A stretch of DNA of 59,650 nucleotides. Source: Azospirillum tabaci (GTDB taxonomy: Bacteria; Pseudomonadota; Alphaproteobacteria; Azospirillales; Azospirillaceae). The stretch covers positions 1-59,650 of the forward strand of contig NZ_JACCJY010000039.1 of NCBI RefSeq assembly GCF_014596085.1, read 5' to 3'. Positions 8,103 through 19,355 of this stretch are shown piece by piece. The translations under genes and the position numbers were made by a program. Position 1 is the first letter of the stretch. The number at the start of each line of letters is the position of its first letter. Below the pieces are notes generated by a model. That model worked only from the letters and a program-made list of their open reading frames with translations, was not told where the DNA came from and made no database searches.

Positions 8103-8654
8103 ATGCATCACCAGATCGTTCGCCGCGCGGGGGCCGAGCGCGAGACCCTGTGGGTCCTGCTGGCCGCGGGCGCCATTCTCGTATCCGCCACCCTGGCGGT
8201 CGGGCTGCGCGCCGCTCCGGACGCGGAAGCCCCGCTGGCCGCCCACCTCATCGACTCCCGCACCGGCCTGACCGCCGCCGAGCAGGGCCTCTACGCCGAC
8301 CTGAAGGCGGCGGGGGAGGAGATCGCCGCCCTGCGGACGGCGGAGGGCAGGGCGCCGACGCCGGCGGAGCTGGCCACCGAAGCCCTGCCGCCCTTCGCCG
8401 CCGACCCCAGCGCCGCGGCGCGCGGCGGACACGCCTGGATCCTCGCCGAGACCGGCCACGGGATCGCCTACGTCGGCATCTCCGCCGCACCGGAACTGGC
8501 CGGGTCCCTGGTCCTGCGGCTGGACGGCCATGGTGCCGAAATCTGGCTGAAGCGCGCCGCCGAAGCCCCGCCCGCTCCGCCGGAGGACGCGGCCCTGTCC
8601 GCCGCCGGCTGGAAGCGGATCGTCTCCACCTTCACCGCCGGGGTGACCCGATGA
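8103..8654 (+). CDS. DUF6162-type protein, FpvK-like
   Basis: A 183-residue protein with one membrane helix near the N-terminus (about residues 16-35, TLWVLLAAGAILVSATLAV) and a periplasmic domain containing an Ala/Glu-rich helical part and a GHAWILAETGHGIAYVG segment. It resembles the DUF6162 family, which is regularly found between PepSY proteins and metal ABC transporters. It starts 22 bases after the previous gene and overlaps the binding-protein gene by four bases. Position matches Pseudomonas fpvK. The biochemical role is unknown; membrane anchoring suggests it organises the periplasmic steps. Confidence 0.68.
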   Translation: MHHQIVRRAGAERETLWVLLAAGAILVSATLAVGLRAAPDAEAPLAAHLIDSRTGLTAAEQGLYADLKAAGEEIAALRTAEGRAPTPAELATEALPPFAADPSAAARGGHAWILAETGHGIAYVGISAAPELAGSLVLRLDGHGAEIWLKRAAEAPPAPPEDAALSAAGWKRIVSTFTAGVTR

Positions 8655-9583
8655 CCATCCTTCCAAACCGCGGCCCGAACCGCCGCCTGATCCTGGCCGG
8701 CGCCCTGGCCGCCACTGCCGCGCCCATTCGCGCCTTCGCAGCTCCCGCCGGGCGCCGACGCTTCGGCGTCACCCTGCACCCCTACTATTCCTACGTCGCC
8801 AACATCGTCGGCGACGCGGCCGAGGTGGTGCCGGTCATCCCGGCCGGCTTCAACCCGCACGCCTACGAACCGCGCCCGGAGGACATCCAGCGCATCGGCG
8901 GGCTGGACGCCATGGTGCTGAACGGCATCGGTCACGACGACTTTGCCGGGCGGATGATCGCCGCCTCGGCGAAGCCGTCGCTGCCGGTGGTCGAAGCCAA
9001 CGCCGACGTGCCGCTTCTGCCCGCCGCGGGAACAGCGGCACGGGCAGCCGGGAAGGTGGTCAACCCGCACAGCTTCCTGTCGATCACCAATTCGGTCCTC
9101 CAGGTCTCGACCATCGCGCGCGAGCTGGGGCGGCTCGACCCGGACAACGCCGCCGCCTACGCAGCCAACGCCCGCGCCTATTCCCGCCGCCTGCGCCAGC
9201 TGCGGGCCGACGCGCTGGCGAAGCTGGCGACGGCGGGCACCGCCACCCTGCGCGTCGCCACCATCCACGGCGCCTACGACTACCTGCTGCGGGAGTTCGG
9301 GCTGGAGGTCTCCGCCGTCGTGGAGCCCGCGCACGGCATCGAACCCAGCCCGGCCCAGCTCGCCGAGACCATCGCGACGATGCGCAAGCTCGACGTGCAG
9401 GTGATCTTCTCCGAGCTGAACTTCCCGAGCGCCTATGTCGAGACGATCCGGCGCGAGACCGGCATCCGGCTCTATGCCTTCTCCCACATCTCGCACGGCG
9501 ACTACGCGCCGGACCTGTTCGAGCGCGAGATGGCCCGCAACCTCGACACGCTGGTGTTGGCGATGGCCGAGGCGTCACCATGA
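8651..9583 (+). CDS. Metal ABC transporter periplasmic binding protein, FpvC-like (ZnuA/TroA cluster A-I fold)
   Basis: A 310-residue solute-binding protein of the cluster A-I metal-binding family. The signal peptide carries a twin-arginine-like NRRLILAGALAA. Likely metal-contact segments are HPYYSYVANIVGDAAE (first lobe), PAGFNPHAYEP, VNPHSFLSI, the VATIHGAYDYLLREFG hinge region and FSELNFPS. The ATG overlaps the previous stop (ATGA). In Pseudomonas the matching FpvC binds iron released from pyoverdine and hands it to the FpvDE transporter. Zinc or manganese cannot be excluded from sequence alone, but the operon context and Fur-like box favour iron. Confidence 0.84.
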   Translation: MTILPNRGPNRRLILAGALAATAAPIRAFAAPAGRRRFGVTLHPYYSYVANIVGDAAEVVPVIPAGFNPHAYEPRPEDIQRIGGLDAMVLNGIGHDDFAGRMIAASAKPSLPVVEANADVPLLPAAGTAARAAGKVVNPHSFLSITNSVLQVSTIARELGRLDPDNAAAYAANARAYSRRLRQLRADALAKLATAGTATLRVATIHGAYDYLLREFGLEVSAVVEPAHGIEPSPAQLAETIATMRKLDVQVIFSELNFPSAYVETIRRETGIRLYAFSHISHGDYAPDLFEREMARNLDTLVLAMAEASP

Positions 9584-10308
9584 CGGGACCCGCCATCCTG
9601 TTCGACCGGGTGGACCTGACGCTGGGCCGCACGGTGATCCTCGACGGCGTGTCCTTGCGCGTCGCGGCGGGCACGGTGCACGCGGTGGTCGGCCCCAACG
9701 GCGGCGGCAAGTCGTCGCTGATCCGCGCTCTGCTCGGGCAGGCGCCGCACCGCGGGACCATCCGGCTGGACTGGCCGGGCGACGGGCCGGGCACCGTCGC
9801 CTACGTGCCGCAATCGGTCGAGTTCGACCGCGGGCTGCCGCTGACGGTGGAGGATTTCCTGGCCGTGCTGTGCCAGCGCCGCCCCGCCTTCCTCGGGCCG
9901 GACCGCCGCATGAACTACGGCGCGGCGCTGGACCGCGTCGGCATGGCCGGCAAGGCTCGCCGCCGCTTCGGCGCCCTGTCGGGGGGCGAGCGGCAGCGCG
10001 TCCTGCTCGCCCAGGCGCTGATCCCGGCGCCGGACCTGATCGTGCTGGACGAGCCGATGACCGCGCTCGACGAGGCCGGGATCGCCATCTTCGAAACGCT
10101 GCTGGCCGAGCTGTCCGCCGCCGGGACCACCGTCCTGTGGGTCGAGCACGATCTGGCCCAGGTGCGCCGGCTGGCGACGCGGGTGACCGGCTTGAACCGG
10201 CGCGTGCTGTTCGACGGCGCCCCGCTGGAGATGCTGTCGCCGGAGCGGGTGTTCGACCTGTTCTCGGCCGTTCCGCGCCGGACCGAAGCCGAGAGGATCG
10301 CGTCATGA
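9580..10308 (+). CDS. Metal ABC transporter ATP-binding protein, FpvD-like
   Basis: A 242-residue ATPase with all canonical motifs: Walker A GPNGGGKSSL (about residues 37-46), Q-loop in YVPQSVEFDR, signature LSGGERQRVLLAQAL (about 136), Walker B LIVLDEPMTALD (about 157) and the switch His in WVEHDLAQVR. Length and motifs are typical of metal-type (ZnuC/MntB-like) ATPases. The start overlaps the upstream stop by four bases, as does the permease start downstream, indicating tight translational coupling within the operon. It should power uptake of the periplasmic iron through the adjacent permease. Confidence 0.9.
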   Translation: MTGPAILFDRVDLTLGRTVILDGVSLRVAAGTVHAVVGPNGGGKSSLIRALLGQAPHRGTIRLDWPGDGPGTVAYVPQSVEFDRGLPLTVEDFLAVLCQRRPAFLGPDRRMNYGAALDRVGMAGKARRRFGALSGGERQRVLLAQALIPAPDLIVLDEPMTALDEAGIAIFETLLAELSAAGTTVLWVEHDLAQVRRLATRVTGLNRRVLFDGAPLEMLSPERVFDLFSAVPRRTEAERIAS

Positions 10309-11195
10309 GCTTCGAGGCGTTGCGCGCCCTGGTCCAGGGCTGGGCCGGGGCCGGGCTGCTGCCAGCCGGGCTGACCCACGGCTTCCTCGTCAACGCGCTG
10401 CTGTCCGGGCTGGTCATCGGCCCGGTTCTGGGCGGGCTCGGCACGCTGGTGGTGACCAAGCGGCTGGCCTTCTTCTCCGAGGCGGTCGGCCACGCCGCGC
10501 TGACCGGCGTCGCCATCGGCATCCTGGTGGGGGAGCCCTACACCGGCCCCTACGCCAGCCTGTTCGGCTACTGCCTGCTGTTCGCGCTGCTGGTGAACTA
10601 CACGCGCAACCGCAGCAACCTGACCGCCGACACGCTGATCGGCGTCTTCCTGTCGGTGTCGCTGGCGCTGGGCGCCAGCCTGCTGCTGATCCTGGCCAGC
10701 CGGGTCAACATCCACATCCTGGAGAACGTGCTGTTCGGCTCGGTCCTGACGGTGGACGACCGCGACCTGACCGTCCTCCTGGCGGTGGCCGTCGGGGTGA
10801 CCGCGCTGATGCTGCCGCTGTTCAACCGGCTTCTGCTGGCCAGCTTCAACCCGGCGCTGGCGCGGGTGCGCGGCGTGCCGGTGAAGGGGCTGGACTATCT
10901 GTTCATCGTTCTGGTGACGGTGGTCACCGTCGCGTCCGTGAAGATCATCGGCGCCATCCTGGTGGGGGCGCTGCTGGTCATTCCCGCCGCCGCGGCGCGG
11001 GTCGTCGCCTCGTCGTTGCGCGGCTTCTTCCTGCTGTCGGTCGCCTTCGCCAGCGTGGCGGCGGTGGCCGGAATCCTGCTGCCCGTGCAACTCGCCCTGC
11101 CGGTGCCGTCGGGCGGCGCCATCATCCTGGCGGCGGGGCTGCTGTTCCTGGGCGCGCTGCTGGCGCGTCTGTTCATGAAAGGGGAAGAGGGATGA
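10305..11195 (+). CDS. Metal ABC transporter permease, FpvE-like (ABC-3 family)
   Basis: A 296-residue polytopic membrane protein of the ABC-3 (ZnuB/MntB) permease family with eight to nine predicted helices. Characteristic features are the GGLGTLVVTKRLAFFSEAVG segment, with a conserved charged helix near residue 45, and VRGVPVKGLDYLF followed by KIIGAILVGALLVIPAAAAR, typical of this family's C-terminal half. The ATG at 10305 overlaps the ATPase stop. It forms the inner-membrane channel of the FpvCDEF-like importer. Confidence 0.88.
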   Translation: MSFEALRALVQGWAGAGLLPAGLTHGFLVNALLSGLVIGPVLGGLGTLVVTKRLAFFSEAVGHAALTGVAIGILVGEPYTGPYASLFGYCLLFALLVNYTRNRSNLTADTLIGVFLSVSLALGASLLLILASRVNIHILENVLFGSVLTVDDRDLTVLLAVAVGVTALMLPLFNRLLLASFNPALARVRGVPVKGLDYLFIVLVTVVTVASVKIIGAILVGALLVIPAAAARVVASSLRGFFLLSVAFASVAAVAGILLPVQLALPVPSGGAIILAAGLLFLGALLARLFMKGEEG

Positions 11196-12055
11196 AGCGC
11201 GCCACGCTCGCGGCGCTCCTGCTGCTGTCCACAGTGGCGGGCGCCTCCGCCGAGACGGTGCTGGCCGGTCACCCGGTCACCGCCGGCCTCGCCCAGGCGC
11301 TGACGAAGGGCACGCCGGTGGTGGTGGAGGCGTTGGTTCCGCCGGCCATCCCCATGGGGCGCCAGCACGCCTTCCTGAGCGGGCGCGGCGAGGCCAAGCT
11401 GGCGGAGGCCGCCCGCAAGGCCGACGCGGTGCTGACCCTGCGCTCCGCCTGGGCCGAGGACCCGCTCTATCCGCTGGCGCGGCGGGCCAACATCCGCCTC
11501 GTCGAGATCGACGCCGCCCGGCCGGTGGACGGCGCCCTGCCGGGGATCGCCATCACCAGCGGCGCGGCCTTCCCCTGGCTGGGCATCGCCAACGCCGGGC
11601 GGATGGCCGACATCCTGGCCGCCGACCTGCGGCGCCTCTATCCCGGGTCCGCCGACGCCATCGACGCGAATCTCGCCGCCCTGAAGCGCGGGTTGCTGAC
11701 GGTGTCGTCCCGGTCGGCGCAGGCCTTCGCCGCGCTGCCGGACCCGTCGGCGGCGGCGCTGTCCGACCGCTTCGCCACGCTGGCCGCCGATCTCGGGCTC
11801 GACCTGCGCCGGGTCTGGACCCGCGACGACCGCGACTGGACGCCGGAGCGTCTGGCCGAGCTGACCGCGACCCTGAAGGCGGAGGCGATTCCCGTGGTGC
11901 TGCACCACCGCCAGCCGGCACCGGAGGTCGCTCAGGCCGTGGCGGACGGCGGAGCCCGGCTGATCGTTCTGGACAGTCTGGAGAACGGTCCGCCGGCAGC
12001 GATGGACACGGCGTTGGGGCGAATGGCGGAGCAGGTGGAGGCGGGGCTGCGCTGA
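11192..12055 (+). CDS. Second periplasmic metal-binding protein, FpvF-like
   Basis: A 287-residue protein with a clear Sec signal peptide (MKRATLAALLLLSTVAGASA) and a divergent cluster A-I binding-protein fold: HPVTAGLAQAL, GRQHAFLSGRGEAKL, HAFL and a late VLHHRQPAPE segment provide His/Asp candidates. Having two binding proteins flanking one ATPase/permease pair is the hallmark of Pseudomonas FpvCDEF, where FpvF cooperates with FpvC and contacts the siderophore. It overlaps the permease gene by four bases and is the last gene of the operon, ending 31 bases from the convergent MacB-like gene. Confidence 0.78.
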   Translation: MKRATLAALLLLSTVAGASAETVLAGHPVTAGLAQALTKGTPVVVEALVPPAIPMGRQHAFLSGRGEAKLAEAARKADAVLTLRSAWAEDPLYPLARRANIRLVEIDAARPVDGALPGIAITSGAAFPWLGIANAGRMADILAADLRRLYPGSADAIDANLAALKRGLLTVSSRSAQAFAALPDPSAAALSDRFATLAADLGLDLRRVWTRDDRDWTPERLAELTATLKAEAIPVVLHHRQPAPEVAQAVADGGARLIVLDSLENGPPAAMDTALGRMAEQVEAGLR

Positions 12056-12086
12056 AAGGTACGGTGCTCCCACCCCGACACCCCAA

Positions 12087-14020
<1,934 letters not shown>

Positions 14021-14024
<4 letters not shown>

Positions 14025-15244
14025 AACCGGAACCCGATCTTGGGCGGACGGCCGTCGTCGGTTTTCCAGCCCACGACGATCCGCTCGCCTTCGGCCAGCC
14101 CCTCCAGGATCTGGGCGTTGAAGCGGTCGCGCACCCCGACGCGGACCTCGCGCGTCTCGATGGCGCCACCGCTGCCGATCAGCGTCACGCGGTGCCGCTC
14201 CGCCGCCTCATCGGCCGGCGTCAGCGCGGCGACCGGAACGGTGACGGCGTCCTTGGCCGCGGCGGCCACGAAGAAGACCTGTGCGGTCATGTCCGGGCGC
14301 AGTTCCGCTTGCTCATTGGCGACCTCGAACAGCGCGGTGTAGAGCACGATGCTGTTGGCCGCCCCGCTGTTTCCGGAGGGGGATGATCCGCCGCCATTCC
14401 CCGAAGCTGGCGGCTTGGGCGGTGCGGGCAAAATCTCTTGCAGGCTTGCGGTCCAGCGCCGTCCCGGATGGCCGAGCGTGGTGAAATAGAGCGGCATGCC
14501 GTCCGTCAGCCGTGTCACGTCGGCTTCCGACACCTGGGTCCACACGGTCATGGCCGACAGGTCGGCGATCCGCATCAGCACCGGTGCCTCGTAGGCGGAG
14601 TTGATGGTCTGGCCCTGGCGGGCATCCACCGCAATCAGCGTGCCGCTCATCGGCGCGTAGATGCGGGTGTAGCCGAGTTGCGCCTCGTCGGCCTGGAGGG
14701 TCGAGTCCGTCTGGCGGATCTGCGCCTGGGTGGCCTCGACCTGGGCGGCGGCGATGCGCGCCTCCATCCGGGCTTGGTCGTAGGCTTCGCCACGCCCCGA
14801 CCCGCTGCGCCGCAGCGCCGCCTGACGGGACAGCTGGGCCTCGGCGAAGTCGGCGCGCGCCCGCTGCTCGGCCAGAAGGGCGGTCAGGCGGGCGCGTTCG
14901 GCGCGTCCGGCCTCGACCTTGGCCTGTTGCAGGGCGGGATCGATCTCTGCCAGCAGATCGCCCTCGCGGACCATCTGCCCGACCGCCACATGCAGCCGCG
15001 TCAACTGGCCGGACACCTGGGCGCCGACATCGACGTAGGCGCGCGGCTGGATCTTGCCGAGCGCCGTCACCGTGTCCTCGACCGTGCCACGCCCGACCAC
15101 CGCCACCTCCGCGGAGGCGGCGGGATCGTTTGGCCGCAGCAGGGCGGCGGAGCCCAATCCGGCCAGCACCACCGCGGCGGCGATGAAGCCGCGGTGGCGG
15201 CGCCGTCCGGTGCCCGGCGCGCGCGCCGCCCGCCGCGCCGTCAT
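14021..15244 (-). CDS. Periplasmic membrane-fusion protein, MacA/PvdR-like
   Basis: A 407-residue HlyD/RND-type adaptor. One membrane anchor is at about residues 18-37, a split lipoyl domain has the GKIQPRAYVDVGAQVSGQ entry, a long coiled coil spans about 90-190 (many Ala/Arg/Gln/Glu), then come a beta-barrel with RIYAPMSGTLIAVDARQGQ and the membrane-proximal domain. A Gly/Ser/Asn-rich linker near 290-310 is unusual for MacA proteins. The ATG at 15244 overlaps the receptor stop as TGATG, implying translational coupling of receptor and exporter. It should bridge the MacB-like protein to an outer-membrane channel, which is not encoded here. Confidence 0.84.
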
Positions 15245-17739
15245 CACCAACTCGCCCGCAGGGACAGCAGGACGTTGCGCGGCTGGCCGTAATAGCCGTT
15301 GGTCTGGATGCTGCTCAGGTACTTCTCGTCGAACAGGTTGTTGAGGTTCAGCGTGGCCGCCACCTTCTCGGTGATCTGATAGCGCGTCATCAGATCGACC
15401 ACCGCGTAGCCGTCCCGGTCATACCGCCGGGCACCCGTCCCGTTGTAGATGTCGCCTTCCCACTTGATGTTGCCGCCCACCGTCACGCGGTCCCAGGCGC
15501 CCGGCAGCCGGTAGGTGGTGAACAGCTTGAACGTGTCCTGCGGCACGTAGGTCATCATCCGCTGGCCGTTGGCGTTCTTGACCGTGGTGTGGCTGTAACC
15601 GCCGCCGACCTGCCAGCCCGCCATCACCTCGCCGGCCACTTCCAGCTCGAAGCCCTTGCTTTCCGCACCCTTGACCGCCCGGTAGGCCTGCCCGCCGTCC
15701 GGGGTGAAACGGCCGGAATCGACCTCGCCCAGATTGTCCTGCTGGATCAGGAACACGGCGGCGCTGGCGTTCAGCAGGCCGCCGAAGAATTCGGCCTTGA
15801 CGCCCGCCTCGTAGGCGTTGCCGTCCAGGGGGTCGAGGGTCTGGCCGCTGACGTCCTTGTAGTCCTGCGGCTTGAAGATGCTGGTGTAGCTGGCGTAGAC
15901 CGACCAGATGTCGGTCACGTCGTAGACGATGCCGGCGTAGGGCGTGAACACCCCGTTCTCCGACCGCTTCTTGACGGTCGCCACGCCCGTGTTCGGATGG
16001 CTTTTCTCGTCCTGCGACCAGCGGCTGATGCGGCCGCCCAGAATGAACGACAGGGCGTCGGTCGGGCGCAGCCGGGTCGCGGCGTAGGCGGCCATCTGCC
16101 GTTCGTCCGTCTGCGACCAGCCGGTCGGGTTGAGCGTCGGCTGGGCGATGTTGCCGTTCCAGGTGAAGTAGTTGGGGATCGAGTAGTCGTAGCCGGTGAT
16201 GTACCAGAGCGGGTAGTCGAGTCCCTTGCGCTTGGCGTAGTAGCCACCGACGCCGGCCATCAGCTCGTGCTGCCGTCCGAACAGTTCGAAGGGTCCGCTG
16301 ACGTCGGCGTTGACCGAAGTCTGCTCCAGATCCGAGTTCCAGCGGCCCGGCCAGATCCCCATGCCGGACCCGTCCCGGTTCAGGTTGCCGCGCACCGCGT
16401 AGCCGAGCAGGCCGTCATACTCGCGGTTGTTGCGCTCCACGTTCAGCGTCGCCGTCCAGCCGTTCCCGAAGCGGTGCTTCAGGTCGCTGAAGACGGTGAG
16501 GTTGTCGTGCATGAAATACGCCCAGTTGGCGCCGCTGTTGTAGGAGCGGGGGAAGTTGGTCTTCGTCCCGTCCGCGTAGAACAGCGGAAAGCCGGCGCGG
16601 GAGGCATCGTCGGACCGGTGCTTCTGGTACTCGACGCCGACGCTCCAGGTCGTGTCCTCGGTGATGTCGGCCTCCAGGATGCCGTAGAGCACCTTCTTGC
16701 GCTCGTGCAGGCGGTCGATGAAGCTGTCGTTGTCCTGATAGGCGCCGACGACGCGCCCGCGCAGGCGGCCGTTCTCGACCAGCGGACCCGACAGGTCGGC
16801 CTCGCCGCGGTAGCGGTTCCAGGAGCCGATCTGCCCCTCGGCGTAGCCCTGGAGGACCGGGGTTGGGCGCTTGCGGACCATATTGACCGCGGCGGAGGGA
16901 TCGCCGACCCCATTCAGCAGGCCGGTCGCCCCGCGCACCACCTCGACGCGGTCGAACACCGCCATGTCGGAGATGGAATCGTCGAAGCCGTAGACGGTCG
17001 AACGCGGAATGCCGTCCACCTGGAAGTTCTTGACCGCGAACCCGCGCGAGTAGATTTCGGTGCCGTCGCTGCCCAGCGCGCCAGCCTGCAACCGCGCCAC
17101 GCCGACCGTCTGGTCGAGGACGTCGCGGATCTCATTCAGCCCCTGGTCGTCCATGCGCTGGCGGGTCATCACGCTGACCGACTGCGGCGTCTCGCGCGGG
17201 GACAGGTTCAGCTTGGTGGCGCTGTCGGTCGTGCCGGTGGTGTAGGAGCCGGTTCCCTCGCTGCGGCCCGGATCGCTGGAGATGCCGCCCTGCACAGTCA
17301 CCGGGTCGAGCACCGTGGCACCGCCCGCCTGGGCCGGCAGCTTCTCCAGCGTCACCGTATCGGGATCGACGAAGCGTGCGATCAGGCCGGTGCCGGCCAG
17401 CAGGCGGTTCAACGCGTCCTGGGGCGTCAGAGTGCCCGTCACCCCCGGCGAGGAAACGCCCTGTGCGATGTCGGAGGGATAGAGCACTTGGAATCCGGTG
17501 GCCTGCCCGTAGGCGGCGAGCGCGCCCGGCAGCGGTCCGGCGGCAATGGCGAAGGCGGTGGTCCGTCCCTGTTGGGCGACCTGCGTGTGCGGTTCCCCGC
17601 TCGTTACGGGCGCCGCCAAGGCACCGTGGAGCGCGGTCGATGCCAGCAGCATGCCCAACAACGCCGGTGTCCAGCCACCCCGCACCGTCTTGCCCTGCGC
17701 CGTCTGCCCCCGCAGCAGGCGCCACCCACCATCGATCAT
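15244..17739 (-). CDS. TonB-dependent siderophore receptor with STN signalling domain (FpvA/FecA-like transducer)
   Basis: An 831-residue outer-membrane receptor. Order: signal peptide (about 1-43), secretin/TonB N-terminal STN domain (about 62-132, FAIAAGPLPGALAAYGQATG), TonB box LDPVTVQ (about 144-150), plug with TPQSVSVMTRQRMDDQGL and RGATGLLNGVGDPSAAVN, then a beta-barrel ending LLSLRASW. The STN domain marks it as a signal transducer that talks to a FecR-type regulator, and both regulator genes lie directly upstream. The start at 17739 is preferred: the frame is open 27 codons further, but that extension covers a Fur-like box. The substrate is probably a ferric siderophore; pyoverdine-type is inferred from the surrounding genes. 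Confidence 0.9.
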   Translation of the reverse strand: MIDGGWRLLRGQTAQGKTVRGGWTPALLGMLLASTALHGALAAPVTSGEPHTQVAQQGRTTAFAIAAGPLPGALAAYGQATGFQVLYPSDIAQGVSSPGVTGTLTPQDALNRLLAGTGLIARFVDPDTVTLEKLPAQAGGATVLDPVTVQGGISSDPGRSEGTGSYTTGTTDSATKLNLSPRETPQSVSVMTRQRMDDQGLNEIRDVLDQTVGVARLQAGALGSDGTEIYSRGFAVKNFQVDGIPRSTVYGFDDSISDMAVFDRVEVVRGATGLLNGVGDPSAAVNMVRKRPTPVLQGYAEGQIGSWNRYRGEADLSGPLVENGRLRGRVVGAYQDNDSFIDRLHERKKVLYGILEADITEDTTWSVGVEYQKHRSDDASRAGFPLFYADGTKTNFPRSYNSGANWAYFMHDNLTVFSDLKHRFGNGWTATLNVERNNREYDGLLGYAVRGNLNRDGSGMGIWPGRWNSDLEQTSVNADVSGPFELFGRQHELMAGVGGYYAKRKGLDYPLWYITGYDYSIPNYFTWNGNIAQPTLNPTGWSQTDERQMAAYAATRLRPTDALSFILGGRISRWSQDEKSHPNTGVATVKKRSENGVFTPYAGIVYDVTDIWSVYASYTSIFKPQDYKDVSGQTLDPLDGNAYEAGVKAEFFGGLLNASAAVFLIQQDNLGEVDSGRFTPDGGQAYRAVKGAESKGFELEVAGEVMAGWQVGGGYSHTTVKNANGQRMMTYVPQDTFKLFTTYRLPGAWDRVTVGGNIKWEGDIYNGTGARRYDRDGYAVVDLMTRYQITEKVAATLNLNNLFDEKYLSSIQTNGYYGQPRNVLLSLRASW

Positions 17740-17758
17740 CACCAAGACCCCGTCGTTT

Positions 17759-17773
17759 TGAGAATGATTTGCA
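17759..17773 (-). promoter_or_regulatory. Fur-box-like palindrome upstream of the TonB receptor gene
   Basis: TGAGAATGATTTGCA (minus strand TGCAAATCATTCTCA) is a 7-1-7 palindrome close to classical Fur sites. It lies 20-34 bases upstream of the receptor start at 17739 and between the FecR-type gene and the receptor, indicating a separate iron-repressed promoter for the receptor-exporter operon. Confidence 0.7.
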
Positions 17774-17850
17774 TTTTCGCGTATGCAAGTCACGACGTTG
17801 CCCGGTGGGCACCACCTCACCTCGATTTTGAAAAAATTGCTACGAACCGG

Positions 17851-18798
17851 CTAGACGGAACGGATGATGATCAGGCCGGGAACGGGGCGCAGCGTGCGCA
17901 AGGGAAGCGTGCGAAGAATGGCATTCAATGCCGCGTCCGGCCGGCTGATGTCCACGCTGCCGTCGAAACGCAGGCCGGCGAGCGGGCGGTCCCACAGCAC
18001 GATACGGGCGGGGTGGTAGCGGTTGAGGTCCGCGATCACCGCGTCGAGCGGCTGCCCCTGGAAGACCAACCGGCCGTGCCGCCATGCGTTCTCCACCGCC
18101 ACGCCCTGGTTGAGCAGCGGCCCGGGACCGTCGGGGCCGTAGGACCGGCTTTGCCCGGCGGTGACCGAAAGCGGAGGCTCCGTCCCGGTGGCCAGGCTGG
18201 TCGTTCCGGCTTCCACCGCCACCACAACGGAGTCCAGGCAGCGATGCACCACGAAGCTGGCGTTGGTGGTGGTGACGCGCCCGTTGGCGCAGGTGACGAC
18301 GAAGGGGCGGTCCGGATCGGGAGCGGTGACGAAATGCGCCCGACCCTCGGTCAAACGGACGCGCCGTTCTCCGGCGGAGAATTCGACGGACAGCGCGCTG
18401 TCGGCGTCCAGGGTGAGGACCGAGCCGTCGTCCAGCGCCACCGTCCGCCGCTCGCCGATTCCGGTCTTCAGATCGCTCGGCCAACCGGTCAGGACGACCG
18501 CTCCGCCCAGCGCCGCGGCGCAGGCCGCCGCCCCGCCGACGGCGCCGAACGCCAGGAAACGGCGCCGCGTCGGCGCGGCACGGCGATTCCTGCGGGGATC
18601 GGCCACCCGGTCCAGATCGCCCCACAGCCCGGCCAGCCGATCGTATTCGCGGCGGTGGGCCGGGTCCCGCGCCAGCCAAGCGTGAAAGGCCCGGCGGTCC
18701 GCCGCGTCGGCGTCGCCGGACTCCATGCGCACGAACCACGCGAGGGCCGCGTCACGCGGGTCGCCCGATAAGTCCGGTTGGTCGCGGTTGCGCTCCAT
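17851..18798 (-). CDS. FecR-family transmembrane sigma regulator
   Basis: A 315-residue regulator. The N-terminal DUF4880 domain (about 14-57) has the conserved tryptophans in AALAWFVRMESGDADAADR, FHAWLARDP and LAGLWGDLDR. One membrane helix (about 80-102) carries an arginine cluster before it. The FecR periplasmic domain (about 118-210) is followed by a C-terminal STN-like module (GRLVFQGQPLDAVIADLNRY) expected to meet the receptor STN domain. The ATG is fused to the sigma stop as TGATG, so the two are translationally coupled. It should keep the FecI-type sigma inactive until the receptor is loaded. Confidence 0.88.
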   Translation of the reverse strand: MERNRDQPDLSGDPRDAALAWFVRMESGDADAADRRAFHAWLARDPAHRREYDRLAGLWGDLDRVADPRRNRRAAPTRRRFLAFGAVGGAAACAAALGGAVVLTGWPSDLKTGIGERRTVALDDGSVLTLDADSALSVEFSAGERRVRLTEGRAHFVTAPDPDRPFVVTCANGRVTTTNASFVVHRCLDSVVVAVEAGTTSLATGTEPPLSVTAGQSRSYGPDGPGPLLNQGVAVENAWRHGRLVFQGQPLDAVIADLNRYHPARIVLWDRPLAGLRFDGSVDISRPDAALNAILRTLPLRTLRPVPGLIIIRSV

Positions 18799-19304
18799 CA
18801 GAGCGCCAGCCGGTCGCGGCAATGGGCCAGGGCCTTCATCACATGCTTCTCCACCATGCTGCGCGAGATGCCGAGGCGCGCGGCGATGTCGGCATGGCTC
18901 AGCCCGTCGAATTTGTGAAGCAGGAACACCTCACGGCAGCGCGGCGGCAGTTCGGCCAACGCCCGGCTCAGCCGTTCCAGCCGCTGCTTGTGCTCCAGGG
19001 TGGCTTCGGCGTCCGGTTCGTCCAGCGGGCGGTCGAGTCCCAGGTCCTCCGGGGCGAAGCGCCGTCCCCAGCGGGTTTCGGCGCGCATCCGGTCGAGCGC
19101 GATGTTGTCGGCCATGCGGTACAGGTAGGAGCGCGGGTTGTCGATCTCCGGCAGGGCGGTCAGGCCGCGCAGCCGCAGATAGGTGTCCTGAACGACATCC
19201 TCGGCCAGGCAGAGCGACCCCAGACGCCGGGCCAGATGGCCGGTTATCTCTTCGTAGTGGTCGAGCAGCAGACCCAGCAGGGAAGTCCGGTCTCTTTCAG
19301 CCAT
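18798..19304 (-). CDS. FecI/FpvI-type ECF sigma factor for iron uptake
   Basis: A 168-residue ECF sigma. Region 2 contains LAEDVVQDTYLRLRG and NPRSYLYRMADNIALDRMR, the signature wording of the FecI group (RAYLFxxAxNLxxDxxR). Region 4 contains LPPRCREVFLLHKFDGLSHADIA, then LGISRSMVEKHVMKAL. The ATG at 19304 is favoured for length, although no good ribosome site is seen; a GTG at 19352 would lengthen it by 16 residues and bring it within three bases of the Fur-like box. It should activate the receptor promoter when the siderophore is present. Confidence 0.88.
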   Translation of the reverse strand: MAERDRTSLLGLLLDHYEEITGHLARRLGSLCLAEDVVQDTYLRLRGLTALPEIDNPRSYLYRMADNIALDRMRAETRWGRRFAPEDLGLDRPLDEPDAEATLEHKQRLERLSRALAELPPRCREVFLLHKFDGLSHADIAARLGISRSMVEKHVMKALAHCRDRLAL

Positions 19305-19355
19305 GACGTGGACAACACCCGTTCCCAGAAGCTTGCGATCCCTCCTAACCACGAA

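Noticed and set aside
6063..12055. Reading the rightward operon as a zinc (ZnuABC) importer
   Set aside because: The transporter family alone would allow it, but the PepSY and DUF6162 genes, the second binding protein and the Fur-like box favour the FpvCDEF type; zinc remains a minor alternative.
15589..18771. A 1060-codon open frame on the plus strand
   Set aside because: It is antisense to the TonB receptor and FecR genes, has Arg/Gly/Val-rich shadow composition and no domain; it is an artefact of GC-rich codon use.
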